Of a stretch of 64,000 bases of DNA, positions 26,001 through 38,859 are shown piece by piece. This DNA is from Pipra filicauda (lineage: Eukaryota > Chordata > Aves > Passeriformes > Pipridae), in the NCBI RefSeq assembly GCF_003945595.2, contig NW_024104359.1, forward strand, positions 721,501-785,500. Reading direction: 5' to 3'. Position 1 is the stretch's first letter, and every line of letters starts with the position of its first letter. Both the position numbers and the translations under genes were made by a program. The notes below the pieces were generated by a model. It was not told where the DNA came from. It was given only the letters and a program-made list of their open reading frames with translations, and searched no databases.

Positions 26001-28640
26001 AAAAAAAAAAAACAAAAACAACACCAAACTAGAAATACTTTAAGCCCCTATTTAATGCTGGGAATACAAACTTTCCTCACACCTGCAAATTGGCATCACC
26101 ACAGGTGAAAATACAGTGTATTGGCTAATACACTGAGATAATTTCTCACCAAGAAATTACTACACAACCTACTTTTCACATCATTTAGACAGTATTATGA
26201 CACAACTCCAGGCTCCAAGTTCAAGCTGTATCACCAAATACTTCATAGAAGCATTTGTGTTTCTTTGTTTTCTGCATTGCATTCCAACATTCAAACTGAC
26301 GTGCAATTTGTTTCACTGTAGCAATCAAAACCCAGAGGCATCTCTTCGTATGGAAATGCTTTGTACAAGAGCAGCAGTTTAACCTGAAATATGTTCCAGC
26401 CCTCAAAAAAAAGTGGACTTCACCTTTTTCTTAATTATTCCTTAAAAGAAATTTTTATTTATGTCACTTGGAAGTAGCGCCCACAGCCACATCTGTTTGC
26501 AGTGAGACCTGGGGCAAGGATAGTCCTGTATCATTCCAGCCCAACAACTGGTACAGCTGAAAGGCCAAGCTTCCTGGAGTGCTGCAAGTGCAGATAAACA
26601 TCTGAATGGAAGATTTTGCTTTTGGGAATGTGATTTATCTGGAGAAACACAAGAAATCCTACAGTGCCCCATAGAATTGAAGGAAGCTGGAAAACAGTTA
26701 CTCAGCCAGGAATTCAGCTCTACATCCAGGTGCTCCTTGGAATGCGACCAGATTTACTTGTTTATGGATAAAGTGAAAATATGCAGCTGCAAAATGTGAG
26801 CAGTAAAGAAAAACCCTAAACAAAACAGTTTTATTGCAAGATTGTGACTGACTCCTCTAAGACCAAAGCAGCCCCTTCAGATGTCATCCTGGACCTGCAA
26901 AACCACAGAGAGAGTCAAGGGGCTCAGAAAAGCCAGGAACAAAGCTTATCTCATGGCTTTTTCAAAGAAGTCCTCACTCCTGTCACCTGGGAATTCATTC
27001 TTGAGCCCAGTCCTAACCATGGAAGGTAATATTTATTGCACAAAGGAGGTTCCTTGCACATACCTCATAACCACTCCTGCCTCTTGCTCTGTCCTATACC
27101 ACTAACTATGAGCAGATATTTGTACTGTTCAAACTCCTAGTGGAATATTTCTCTAAAAGAGGATTTACCACTTCTGACAGCAGCTCAAACCCTCTCCTCT
27201 TAGCTCCTATTCCTGCAACTCAAGCCCACTACTCTCACTTCCCATTTCCCACAACCATCCCAGAATTCCGTGAAGCATGATGCTGAGAGTGAACCCAATG
27301 CTGGATAACCACACTTGACATCTACACTGTCATTACATACCCCAGTTTTGGACTACAGAGCTCTCTGTTAAAAATGTGCTTTTTATGATAAGAGATGGTT
27401 ACTCCTCGTTTCGAGGCCCAAATATGCTTTCCAACGAAAATGGCATATTTGTTCTCTGGTCCTTCCAGTGTTCTCCAAAGTTCTAACACAAGATCATCAA
27501 GGGCTAATTGTCTGGAAATGTAGTTGATGGAAATAACCAGTCATCCTGTAATCTGTTCTACATTAAATCTCCTCAGGGGGCTTGGAAGCAGAACACCAAC
27601 ATCTACACAGATCCCTCGCATTTCTAGCTAGGAGCGAGCACTCAAGTTAGCAGCAGAACAAAAACAATTATGAAGAATATCCTGTATAGCCTCAGCCACA
27701 TAAGATCTCAATCAAAATAACAGCAAAGAACATACTCAGAGTGCTGTGTTCCAAGGGATACATTTGTTGTTCTTATTCCATTGACTGCAGATGACCAATG
27801 TCAAAAGAACAAACCAGAATTACTAAAAAAAGACAATTCATGAAGAGTCCTCTTGGACATTCCACTGTTTCTTGGTGAAAGCTGGCAGGCTAAGGAGTCA
27901 TGACTGAGTATTTCTGTTTACATCGAAGGCAAAGTCCCTAAATAGCATAAAATAAGTTTGGAGCAATACTTATTCTTGCCACAGCTCAGGGAAAGCAGTA
28001 AGAATTGCAGCAATTTCAGGAATATGCCTCTTGGGAGAAGCACTCAAGGCTCTGCCACAGGTCTGTGGGTCTGGGTGGGTGTTTGTGATTGCTGCTGGCA
28101 AACAGTGCACTGCTGCTCCCAGTGACTTCAGCCCATCCTCACACAGCACCATTTCCAGAAGGGAACGTTTCCTGCATTCTTTCAGTGACACTATCTTGAA
28201 AAAGGTAAAAGCAAACAAAAATTGTTTGGAGGCAAATCACAGCTAACAGCACCTCCAGCTTCAAAAGTGCAGAATCATAGTTATTACTGATGTCAAATGC
28301 AAACAGATTAATGTAGGCCAATGCTATTCTTCCTCCTAATAGAGTAATTGCTCAGAAAGAGAGCAAGAGGACGTCTGAAAGAAACACAGAGCACTTTTAA
28401 CAAAGGAAAATGCTTTACCACAGAATGAACTTAACTTCTCTAAACACTGTGATGGATACTTTGTGCTCCAGCAAAATGGAGTAATATAAACCACCTTAAA
28501 AGCACTTCTGCTGAATACATATTTACATGGTATTGCATAGAAAACCAAAGAGCAATAGGCTTGGAAATCTCGATTTTCTGACAGAAGAAATAACTACATC
28601 GAAAGCAAATCATGAAAGGGTGGGATGAAGTTGATGAAGT

Positions 28641-28679
28641 AAAAAAAAAACCCAAAAAAACCCAAAAAAAAACCAAAAC
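28641..28679. repeat. A7-C3 simple repeat
   Basis: Three to four units of A-runs separated by CCC. Confidence 0.85.
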
Positions 28680-29512
28680 AGGAAGAGGTCAGAAATTAGG
28701 GTATACATAGACTGAAGACTGTTGTCAGGTTGCTTTGAGGGGGAAGCAGGGGACACGACATTCCTTAAAAACACAAGAAGAGCCTTGTAGAGAAAAGGTA
28801 CACAAAGCAGGAAACAGTTTCCAGAAACGTTCAATTTCGACGAGCACAAAGTTTAACCACAGATTTTGCGCACGCTGCCGGCTACCCTGGTTTGGAATTT
28901 GATCAGAAAATTACATCTAGACACAAATGTTACGCCGCATTTGCAACAAAGGCCATTTGTTGCTCACGCCATGCAAAAACACCTCACAGAAACTTCCCCC
29001 CGCTCCCGCACACATGTGGCCCCGGTTCCTTTGTGTGCGCTCACCGCTGCGGGAGGATGCTCCCCGCGCTCCCACCCCTCCCGCACCCCGTCTCTTTTCT
29101 TCCCTCCTGCATTCACATTTGTTACTCTGCTCTCCCCTCCTCGATTCACATTTGCTACTCTGATCTCCCTCCAGCTGCTCTCCTCCCGGTAGAGCTCAGC
29201 GTGCCCCTCGCAGGGCTCAGCTCTGCTCTCGCTCGTTAAACGGGAAGGCAGGAGCAGACCCGGGGATGCCGACGCGCTCCCTGGTGCTCCCTTCAGATCC
29301 CACATCAAAGGAAAGCCCGCCCGGGCAGCCTCGCAAGTGCCCACCCAAAGCAGCTCCGCGGGTCAGCGCCCTGCGCTGCGGGGACCGCGCTGAGTTGGGG
29401 CGCTCCCACCCAAACTTTCTTTGTGGCCGCAGGACCCGCCCGCAGGGACAAAGGCGGCGTGTCCCGGTGGTGCTGTCCCCTTCCCGAGCCCCCAGACCCC
29501 CGGCACACTCAC

Positions 29513-29598
29513 ATGCCCCGCTGCAGCCGCGGCTCCGCGGCCGCGCTCGCCAGAGCCCAGCACAGGAACGGGCACAGGAGCGCCGGCCCCGCTCCCAT
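29513..29598 (-). CDS. EGFEM1: EGFEM1 exon 1, signal peptide (start of CDS)
   Basis: First coding exon of a secreted EMI/EGF protein. Read on the minus strand, the ATG at 29598-29596 opens 28 codons plus two bases (AT) and stops at a GTGAGTGTG donor. The peptide starts MGAGPALLCPFLCWALASAA and then turns charged (EPRLQRG). That is a typical signal peptide: a hydrophobic core at about residues 5-20 and small residues (ASAAA) before a likely cleavage site near residue 21. The trailing AT joins the first G of exon 2 to make Met29, so the phases agree. The exon lies inside a CpG island with GC boxes and a TTTAAA box upstream, as expected of a first exon. The start was chosen because it is the ATG giving a signal peptide in the frame the donor requires. 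Gene identity comes from the downstream EMI and EGF exons and from the neighbouring GOLIM4. The join across a 12-kb intron is inferred. Confidence 0.75.
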
Positions 29599-29945
29599 CG
29601 CGCTGCCGGGGGGAAAAGGGAGGATGGAGCGGCCGCGGCAGCTCCGCCAGCACCCGCAGCAGCGGCAGCCCCGCCGCCCCTGGCCCCCAAATCATTTAAA
29701 GCGGCGGCGAGACGCGCCACTGATGGGGCGGCCCCGGCCCGCCCCCGACCCGCCCCCGCCGGGGCTGTCCCGGGGCTCCCGCACCGCCCCGAGCTCCGAG
29801 GGCATGGGAGCCGCTTCTGCTCTGCGCTGCCCGTGTCCTCACAGCCCCCCGCTGCAATGTCCCCTCATTCCCCTGCTGTAAAGGGAGTTCGCTCCTGCTC
29901 CACATCCCTCCGGGCGCGGCGCAGAGGAGGGGTTTGTTTGCACTG
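29599..29945 (-). promoter_or_regulatory. EGFEM1: EGFEM1 promoter region with CpG island
   Basis: GC- and CpG-rich sequence immediately upstream of the EGFEM1 start codon. The island itself extends into intron 1, to about 29020. On the minus strand, clustered GC boxes (CCCGCCCC type, 29737-29760) lie above a TTTAAA box (29695-29700), about 97 bases before the ATG. That would place transcription start near 29.67 kb and leave a 5' UTR of roughly 70 bases. The geometry is suggestive, but the start site is inferred, not seen. A CR1 element (30032-30266) lies just upstream. Confidence 0.5.
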
Positions 29946-32900
29946 AGTAGGACGCGAAGGGACGTGCAAACTCATGCTCATGCCCGTCGCCAGTTCCCGG
30001 GGAGGAACGTGGGAGGAAAGGGCGTGAAGCCGTGTCGGGGGAGGGTTAGGGTGGGTGTTAGGAAAAGGTTCTTCACCCTGAGGGTGGTCGGGCACTGTAA
30101 CAGGCTCCCCAGGGCAGTGGTCCCGGCACCAAGCCTGGCAGAGCTCAGTAAGTGTTCAAACAATGCTCTCGGGCACATGGTGTGAATCTTGCTATAGTCC
30201 TGGTCATGGGTAAGAGTTGGACTTCGATGATCCTTGTGGGTCCCTTCCAACTCAGGATATTCTATGTGAGAGCTGGACACCCGCAGCTCTGCCTTCAGCT
30301 CTGGTTCTATTCCTCTGCCAGAGACATATCTTGGCTTCTCCTTTTTCCTCTGGTCCTTTGTTCTGTGCGTGATGCCCATTGCAATCACATCTGAGCACTT
30401 CAAAGAGGTAACCATGAAAATAAATGCATTTAACATCTTCAGGGAGGGATGAACCGCTACAGCTGAGAGTTAGTGACAGCAAGAACATAAAACCGGGGAC
30501 TGAGGAGTGGGTTTTAAATCCCAGAGCTGCCTGCCATCCTCTAGACCATCCATCCTCTCAGCTTTATGTTCTCTACAGACCTTTACTGCTGTCAGAAGGA
30601 AACTCTTTCCCCTTTACTGGTGAGAGACGGGAGACCAACTGACCTGGAAAGGGAACTGCACATAGTAGCAATAAAAAATGAGAAAAACACACCTTAAGCA
30701 TTTTATGAGCTAATGTAGGTCCCAGGGTCCATTACACCACAGTTTTCCTCTCTCAAGAGACCTGTGACTAACCAGGCACTGGGCTGTGAACAAGCAGATG
30801 GGCCCTGAGCCAACCCATGCTAAAACCTGTGATTTCTTTCCACTCCAGTAGAATGGGCTTGGACTCAAGTTGCTCCAAGCCAGCTCCTGTACAGATTTGT
30901 GACAGAGAGAACTGGATGGATACACCAGCATCCTCACAGGTCAGGAGTCAGCCTCCATTTTACAGTGCATTAATTTATCTTCCTTTCAGTCCTGTAACAA
31001 GATCCACCGGCTGTTCCTTTCACACACACTTTACGAGCAGTTTCCTGTATGGTTTTTATTTTCCAAGGCCTTTGCTAAAGTAAGTAAACATTTACCATTC
31101 ATAACAAGAAAACTGGGTTTATATTGTTCATTGCTTTGAAGCTTGCATTGACATGATCCCTTGAGATTTTATCAACTGATTTCTTTTTCATGGCGAAGCA
31201 AAGACACAGCCCTTATCTGACCTTAGAGCAGTTTAATTGTACCCTGAAATTTCCACTGAATGGCTGAGTCTTTCTTGTGTCTGGAGTAGTTCTAGCTCTG
31301 CAGGACCATGTGTTGAGCTAATCTCATTACCTCCTGCAGAGCACATAGTTTTCTAATCATTTTATTTCTTAAACCCCAGAAAATCTTTCTTCATAAAATA
31401 ATAGACCTTCATTATGTCAAAGCTGAGTGTTCATTATGTCCTGTGATGTCATCCCAACCTGGCTTATATTCAGGATCACATCATGGCAAAATAGCAAAGG
31501 ATCTTATTGCTCAGCTGTTTAGATTTTTTTTCCAGGAGAGGTAAATTAGCCTTGAAAAAATAATTTTTTCCATCTTTAAGGACCTCAAAAATAAACAGTT
31601 CAATGTTATTTTTCAAAGCTGTGTGTGATCATTACAAATTATACACAACATTTATTACATTCAGTTGTTAAGGATAATGGAACAGCAACATGCAAATTGG
31701 GAGGTACTGAAATGCAGAGTAAAGGCCACTTAATAGATGAGACCTTTGCTTGGGGGGCCACGCAGCAAAATACAGCTGCAGCCAAATTCTGGAGATGGAG
31801 CTGTGTAAAATCTCCTGCAACCTGGGCAGAAAGCTTTGCAGGCCTGGCTTTAGCTGCTGTGACACTGGCATTGCCCTGAACTCCCGTGTAAACTCAGCCT
31901 GTGCAATGTGCCCTGCTTATTAATATTATCTAATGCTTTCTCCTCAGAATATGTTTTAATTGAGAATACTCTGCCAAGCTGTTGGCTTAAATGGGATCAT
32001 TCCCATGAGTGGAGTTGCAGCACTGGTGGAAGCAGTTTCAAAGCCTGCTGGGATATTTGATCTGCTGTGCCCCAAGTCAGTTAAACCTTCTGACCTGACA
32101 CAGAGGTAAAAGCTGACTCCTGTATTCTAGTTCTTACTGTGGTGACAGTGGGCTGTGTCAGGACAAAAGGGCACTGGATACATCACTAGTGACTTCTTTA
32201 TACTCCACATCCCTGCCATGGCCAACTAGGCACGTGCCTTCTGTCAGGAAATTAATTTGCTATAAATTGTCCATCTTTGATCTGGACACCTCCAAACCAC
32301 ACCAGGGCCACCACCAAACCAGTCACTGAGTATGTTGACAAGAGTTCCCTTCCTTATTGGGGAATCAAATTGCATCTTGCTCAGCTACAGCAGCTTTTGA
32401 ACTGAGCACCAATTCCCCTTGGTGGCTTTGTGCAGGTGAGTTATGATGGGGTCCGATTGCCTGGAATACAAGTGGTTAGGGAAAAAGCAGCTCACGCCCT
32501 CCATATATCACTGAAGGACTTTCTGTGGGATGGAAATTACATGATTCTCCTCTCTTGTTGATCAGAAAATTGTTCTGTCAGATTCCAGTGCAACCCAAAT
32601 TCAGCACATTGTTTACAGCACTGTCCAGATCATGAATTCTGTAGAAGAGCTGGTATCTCTCAGGACATTCCATCCTATCCTCTCCATTTTAAAGCATATT
32701 CCCCTCTTCATTAGCATTTTAATTTTGATTTATAATTTTGTCTTCCTACAAAGATGCTGTGACAGTTGCTGTGTATCCCCAAGCATGAATGAGTGTTGCC
32801 CACAACTTTGAGTCAGTAACACACCATCCTGTTGTATTTTCATTTTTCTGTCTAATTCTCAGTATCTCCATTTCCAGTCTTTTTAAATCGTAGCTAGTTG

Positions 32901-34843
32901 CAGGATTTCACATTCCCTTCTGATATAAAGAAATTTTCGTGCAGAGATTGTAATTAGGAAGGCTGAGCTCTGTTCTGTTATTAGCAGGAATTGTGATTTT
33001 TGGAGTGGTGGGTTAATTGCTAATAACCATATGCAATGCTTCTGTCAAGATGTTTCCCATTACAGTAATTAACTTAGCAGCTGGGGTAACAGACATTTAC
33101 CATTTGTCTTCACAGTATCCCTGATTTAGGATTGTTCCAAATCCCTGTTTGGATTCTGTTTGTTCAATTCCCAGGTGCAAGATGAAAAAGAGGGGATTCT
33201 GAGAAGTGGAGATCTGGAAAGAACAAGTTGCAGGGATAGTACCTGTTTTGGATGCAAAGTGTCTATCAGTGTGTCCTCAAGAATTCTGAATTTTTCTTCA
33301 CTACTTTTAGTCTTGGACCATCATTTTCATCAGCACCTACTGAATGGAGAGCATGGCAGAGCAGCCTAAAAGAGGATGTTTTCAAAAATGTGTTGATTAC
33401 TCTGATGCTCCAATTAATCTGATCATTATTAAGGATATAATAAATGAAAAGTGAAGAATTTATTATTGCCTATTCATATCCTTGACCTCAAAATCCCTAT
33501 GGTATGTGAATTTTTTCTTTCCTTCATGTTTTGTAGTCAACTATATAAATATAAACATTTTTTGGTAATTACCTCCTTCCTATGTTGTCTCACTGGAGTT
33601 CCTTCCTTTACAGAGCTATGCCAGAATTACAGTAATATTTTTAAGTATATGGCTAACCTGAAAATTAAGAAGAAAATAAAGGTGTGCTCCAAAGCCAGAC
33701 CACATGACAGAGCAATAGCAGTTTTGTTGATTTAATTCATCCACAGAATATATTGAAGGGATTAATTTTGCTTACGAGATAATTTCAAAGACTTTTAGGA
33801 CCACGATGCCTGATTTATCCTGGGTTTTAAGTTCTGGCCAGAGCAAATTCTGTGCAATACTACATTAAAGAAGGTTTGTTAATACCCTTAAAGACCTAAA
33901 GTTGCATTCCAAGGGCACTGGGAGCTTTCTCTGTTGCAGGGAATTGGCCTTGCTCCATTGCAAGGAGTAGGGGAACACTAATTTACAGCGAGTGAGGATC
34001 CAGCCCGTGTTGTTAATCATAATTATGGGCTTATTTTGGGAGGTACATTTTCTAAAGCAGTTGGGGAAGACAAGAAAATTAAGTTAAAATTATTTTCTTC
34101 CACAGGAGGTAAAAGTAGTACATAAATAAATACTTGGTGTTGCAGTAGATCTTTAAAACATATAATAGGTTTCTGGCACTGCGGCGTCCCCCGATATTTT
34201 TTCCTCCAGCACATAATAGTAAGTTTCTGATAATAGTGCTCACAGACAGCTTTGATTATAACCACTTGTCAGGGAACGGATAACTAGGAAAATAACACCA
34301 TTTAACTGTAAAAAATGCTGCCTGAAATACATTAACACAGTGATAATTTCTGCTAATAGCAGCCTCCGAACCCCATCTATTACCTTTGAATTGAAATTCC
34401 TGCTTCGTTTCTGTCTTTCTGAGCATTTCTGCCCTCTGACCCTCTCTTCCATTACTTGGGAGCCACAGAGCCATCCATGGACACTCCCTGCCACCCAGAG
34501 CCAAGCCCCTGCATGGAGTGCAGTGACAAACTCACTGTGTTTGAGCAAACTGGAGACTGGGATGCTGGTGTGGGCCTTGTTTTGGAAGTGCCAGCACAGG
34601 GAGTGATGAGAGGCAGGGCATGTGTGTTCAATAGTTTTGCCTCCTGTGGAATTTTCTGTCAAAATCCTACTCATTCCCCATCTGCTTCCATGCTGCCCAT
34701 CCCACAGTCACCAGCTGCACTTGCCCAGTGTAACAGAAATGAAAGGTTTTCATTCGTGCCTGATGTTCCTTCAGAGAAGAGAGCAGGAGGGGTTGGAAGG
34801 GAGGGAAAATAAAAAGGGTCTGAAAAATCTGACCCCATAGCAG
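29946..34843. other. Intergenic, upstream of EGFEM1
   Basis: Apart from the CR1 copy at 30032-30266, I see only AT-rich unique sequence. Short open frames here show no family resemblance and no convincing splice sites. Confidence 0.6.
30032..30266 (+). mobile_element. CR1 LINE 3' end, next to EGFEM1 promoter
   Basis: Contains GTTAGGAAAAGGTTCTTCAC, CAGGCTCCCCAGGGCAGTGG and GATCCTTGTGGGTCCCTTCC, and ends TCAGGATATTCTATG. It is the same CR1 subfamily as the copy at 42828-43040. The copy starts about 90 bases beyond the EGFEM1 CpG island. Confidence 0.88.
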
Positions 34844-35241
34844 TAGAATCACAGGATTGTTAAGGTTGGAAAAGATCTTTAAGATCATCGAGTCCAACTG
34901 TCAACCACCACCACCACCATGTTCACCACTAAACCATGTCCTCAAGTGCCACATCCACACATTTTTTGAACACTTCCAGGGATGGCGACCCCACCACTGC
35001 CCTGGGCAGCCTATTCCAATGCTTCCACGAAGCAATTTTCCCTAATATCAAATCTAAACCTCTCCTTTGTCAAAACATGAAGGAAGGCATTGAGCTTGAG
35101 AATATTTCCTCTTGTCCTGTCACTGGGACACACCTGGGAAAAGGAACTGACCCCCACCTCACTACAACCTCCTTTTGGTAATTCTAGAGAGCAATAAGGT
35201 CTCCCCTCACTCCCCTCAGTCTCTCCAAAAAGGAAACAAAA
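34844..35241 (-). mobile_element. CR1 LINE 3' end, about 400 bp
   Basis: Starts TAGAATCACAGGATTGTTAA and carries the CACCATGTTCACCACTAAAC block, GAACACTTCCAGGGATGG and TTTCCCTAATATCAAATCTA. This is a CR1 3' region in minus orientation, of the same subfamily as 48781-49100. Confidence 0.9.
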
Positions 35242-37411
35242 TGCTCAAATAAAGTCTTTCTTTTTGTCAGAATTAGTAGAAACCCATTGATATTCAAGTC
35301 AGGAGGATATTTCTGTAGGGAGCTATTACATCTGATTGGGAAAATAAAATGTTACCCACATTCACAATTACTTCTATAAAGAACACTGATCTCATTCCTG
35401 AGCTTTCCTCTTTAGCATTAGTTAACCAAAACCCTGGTAAAAACACGCTCTTGACAATATAATCCTAAAATAAGTTTTATGTTGGCAGGCAATAGCAACT
35501 GGGAGTACTTTTATCTATTTCTGGATTTGGGATAATGACACTCCAGTGAGTGGCTAATCTGGTGTGCTTGTGTACATTCAAATTAAAATCACGCTTTTGG
35601 GGGTGACTCACATCTTCTCTGACCTACACAGGTGAGAGCCAGATGTAACTCTAAATTTAATGGAGCTATTCCAGCCTCATCTCAACACAAAGGGAAGAAT
35701 TAGGGTTTAGAAACTTCAGAGACATCCATTATTTGGCAGGGCTGTGCGTGTATTACAAGATATTTTCTAGGAGGAAATAATTTGTTTGGTTTTTTAACAA
35801 CTTTTTCTCAGTGATCTTCTTTTGGTCATGCTCTTACCCACCTGAAAAACCTGCAAACAGCTGAACAAGCAACTCTTTCAAAAATTTAGCAGAGTACCTG
35901 CCTGCTTACGTGTTCAGAGAAATCAAATTTGGGGTGTTCATGCTCAGAGGGTTTAAAGGCTCACAAAGAGTCCTTTGAGACTTGGACAGCCAACAAGAGG
36001 GAGACAACACAATCTGATTATCAAATATTCTTGATCTATCCAGAGGATAGGAAATTTCAAAGAGTTACTCTCTAAGAAAATTCAAACAAATAAATGCAAA
36101 AAATATTGAAATACGTGATAAAAGAGGTCTTCTTCCCCTGATGAATTTTTTAGTTAGTTCACAGCACAGTTCAGAGAGTGCCAGGGCAACACGAAAGGGA
36201 TGAACTCAATCACACAAACCAGGCAATAACAACACTGGGGTAAAACTGCAGCTTAAACCAGCCCTGATACTTCAATCAATCTAATTTATCCTCCGGGGTC
36301 GGCAGCCCCCTCAAAATTTGGGTTTTAGATGTTAAAACCAGTAACTCTCATCTACATCACTGAAAATGCAGTGGCAAAATATATCAAAGAAAAAAAGTGC
36401 TCAGAAGTCGAATTCTCCTCAGGGTTTCCCAATCCCTTTGGAATTGCTCATGGATTGCAGATGTGAGCTGCCATGTGAGCCTGTGTTTTCTCCTTTGTCT
36501 GACACAGTGCTGAGCACATCACTGGTACTTAAAATACTAAAATTCAAAGCAATAAATGCTTTGTTTGTTTGCTTCCAATTAGGAGCTAATGAAATCCCAG
36601 GAATACACTTTCAGGTAATTTGTCACAGAAGAACTGAAACTCAATAGTGTGTTTCTGTGTATAACTTTCCTCTCTGTCTGTTCTGCTGACACAACTAGAC
36701 CACATTTCATTCTCCCAAAGACATTAGACTTTCCTGTTTTTCCTCTAAATTACCTGCCTGGCTACTGTCACCATTGATCTTTTAAGTCCTTGACTGAGTA
36801 ATCAGTCAGAGAGCTAATTAATGTAGTGGCTTGGAGGGAAGGATGAAATGAAAAAGGAGACTTTTTTTTTCCTTATTCTTCATGTTTTTATTGCCTTTGA
36901 AAGGTGCTTTATCCATAGCATAAAGGAGAACTAGTCTGTGCTTTTTCCTCCTGACAATTCACCTACTATAAATCTATTTACCAACTATTAACAGAAAACA
37001 GGAGAATTTCATGGGATTGATGATACTGAAATCTAAGAGGAAAAAAAATTATTTTGCATTCATTTTTCCCCTATTAACACTCGTGGACTGCAGTATGTCT
37101 TTGGAACAAGTAGCAACTGCAAGACCTGACCCAGATTTTCAGATTGTTTTAGAACTTAACCAGATGTTTTAAAATTAGGATACCTTTGTCATAATTTGAT
37201 AGAAAAACAAGGATTTTTTTTCTCTCCTGCCTTCCTGCTGGGTCCCCTCCCCATAGACAAGAATGATCCATGTGATCTACAACCACCAAAATTTAACCAG
37301 GTTCTTTTAACCAAAACAGGTCAAACTCAGGTGACTGAACATGTGGTTTAAACACCACCACTCAGTTTTACTTTAGTCTGAGACCAAGGACATGAGAAAA
37401 GTGAAATGTAG

Positions 37412-37568
37412 AAACATAGAATGGGTTGGGTTGGAAGGGATGTTAAAGCTCATCTCATTCCACCCCCTGCCATGGGCAGGGACACCTTCCACTAACCCAG
37501 GTTGCTCCAAGCCCTGTCCAATCTGCCCTGGAACACTTCCAGGCATGAGGCAGCCACAGCTTCCCTGG
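37412..37568 (-). mobile_element. CR1 LINE 3' end fragment
   Basis: Begins ACATAGAATGGGTTGGGTTG and includes CTGCCATGGGCAGGGACACC and TTCCACTAACCCAGGTTGCT. This is CR1 in minus orientation. Confidence 0.9.
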
Positions 37569-38859
37569 AATGCCTCATGCTGAAACATATATTCCAAAAG
37601 CACTCATCAGACATGATTAAAAGAAGTAAATAAATAAATATTCATATGTTAGTAACCAAGTTCCCTTAAAAGAATAAATGAAGTATTAAAGAGTTACCAG
37701 CACATAGATCATGTTTTCCTGCTTTGAGGAGCAGAGAGGATTCTTGTCACTGTAATAACCATGATACATAAAATGTATTTAATTTCCTTTATTCTCAAGG
37801 AACAGCTGGAACAGCTCTGTTAATACACAGAGTTAACCTCACACTGCCATGCACACATGGATAGGTATTTATATATTATACAGCAGGATTTAAACACTCG
37901 TCTACAGGGAGCTGATGAACTGAAAACGGTTTAATAAGCTTTCTTTTTAAATTCTTAGGGGAGACAGATTTTAGCATCAGCAGTATTTGTTGCTAAATGC
38001 AAATAAAATCATTCAGAGGATGGGAATTGCGCTGACCGTGCTCCAGGAAACAGCAAGCACAGGACTGCAGCAGGAAAGTGGCAATTAAATATTTCACACA
38101 TGCCTGCATGGCTGTTTATCTGCAGCTTAACGGGTTGTGCCACCATTGTATCCAACAACAACAAAATGGTGTTGGAATGGAATCCCCAGATAATAATTCT
38201 GTGCCCGTTATTAACTTGCGGAGAAACCCACGTTCCCACAAAAGGCTTGCAAGGAAAGTGTCTGAGAAACCCACATTGCTACAAAGAGTTACACAAAAAG
38301 TGACTAAGAATAGATATAGCAGGCAAAAAGCAGTCTTTGCTCTGACAAAATCAGCACTGAGTGGGTTAAGTACTGCAAATCGAGCATGTTTTATTAATTC
38401 AAATATCAAAACAATAAGAAATTAGACACCCAAATATACAGAGGGAAAAGGCAATGTCAGCATTTAACAGGCGTTTTAGACTTGACCTCCAAATTAGTGC
38501 AAAAATCAAAAATATTCCTGAAGTTTACCGAAATTAAAGATTAATGGAAATGGCAAAAAATTGTAAAAAGTTTATGAAGCTAAACCTTGTCCAACTAACC
38601 CAACATTTTTCTTTTATTATTGACTCTTTAGGTACAAACTCTGTTCTCTAAAGACTTCAGTGAAGCATTACTTAGGTGTGCAAAATAACTTGTTTAACCT
38701 CAAGGAAAGCTAAGGAGGATGTAATGGTCAGTTGTGTCCAAAAGGGAATTGTTTAGTTATGGGAAGCTCATTAATGAAGCCTCAGTGATGAGTCTCAGGG
38801 AAAAAATAGTACAAATGATAGGCATAACCTCATGGAGCTTCCTGGGGAAGAGGTTGAAG

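Larger units (their letters stand above)
17273..29512 (-). other. EGFEM1: EGFEM1 intron 1
   Basis: A 12.2-kb first intron joining the signal-peptide exon to the EMI exons. It holds a CR1 fragment (20560-20694), a possible ancient SINE (18401-18476), a poly-C run (19882-19894), simple A-rich and AAAC repeats near 22.4, 22.97 and 28.64 kb, and a short TA run at 24991-25004. Its first 500 bases, next to exon 1, are CpG-rich and part of the promoter island. Open frames in it (for example around 18.5, 19.2, 21.4 and 28.0 kb) have no family resemblance and are taken as chance. Confidence 0.7.

Noticed and set aside
1..29512. miR-551b hairpin, hosted by this gene in mammals
   Set aside because: Neither the mature miR-551b sequence nor its reverse complement was found on either strand.
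29217..29946. Long ORFs on both strands (up to 226 codons) in the EGFEM1 CpG island
   Set aside because: Stop-poor GC-rich sequence with Ala/Pro/Arg-rich translations. The real coding exon here is only 86 bases in a different register.
30042..30062. GGGTTAGGGTGGGTGTTAGG, resembling interstitial telomere repeat
   Set aside because: It aligns with the normal CR1 segment (AGGTT-AGG-T-GGA-ATTAGGAAAA) and is followed by the rest of a CR1 3' end.
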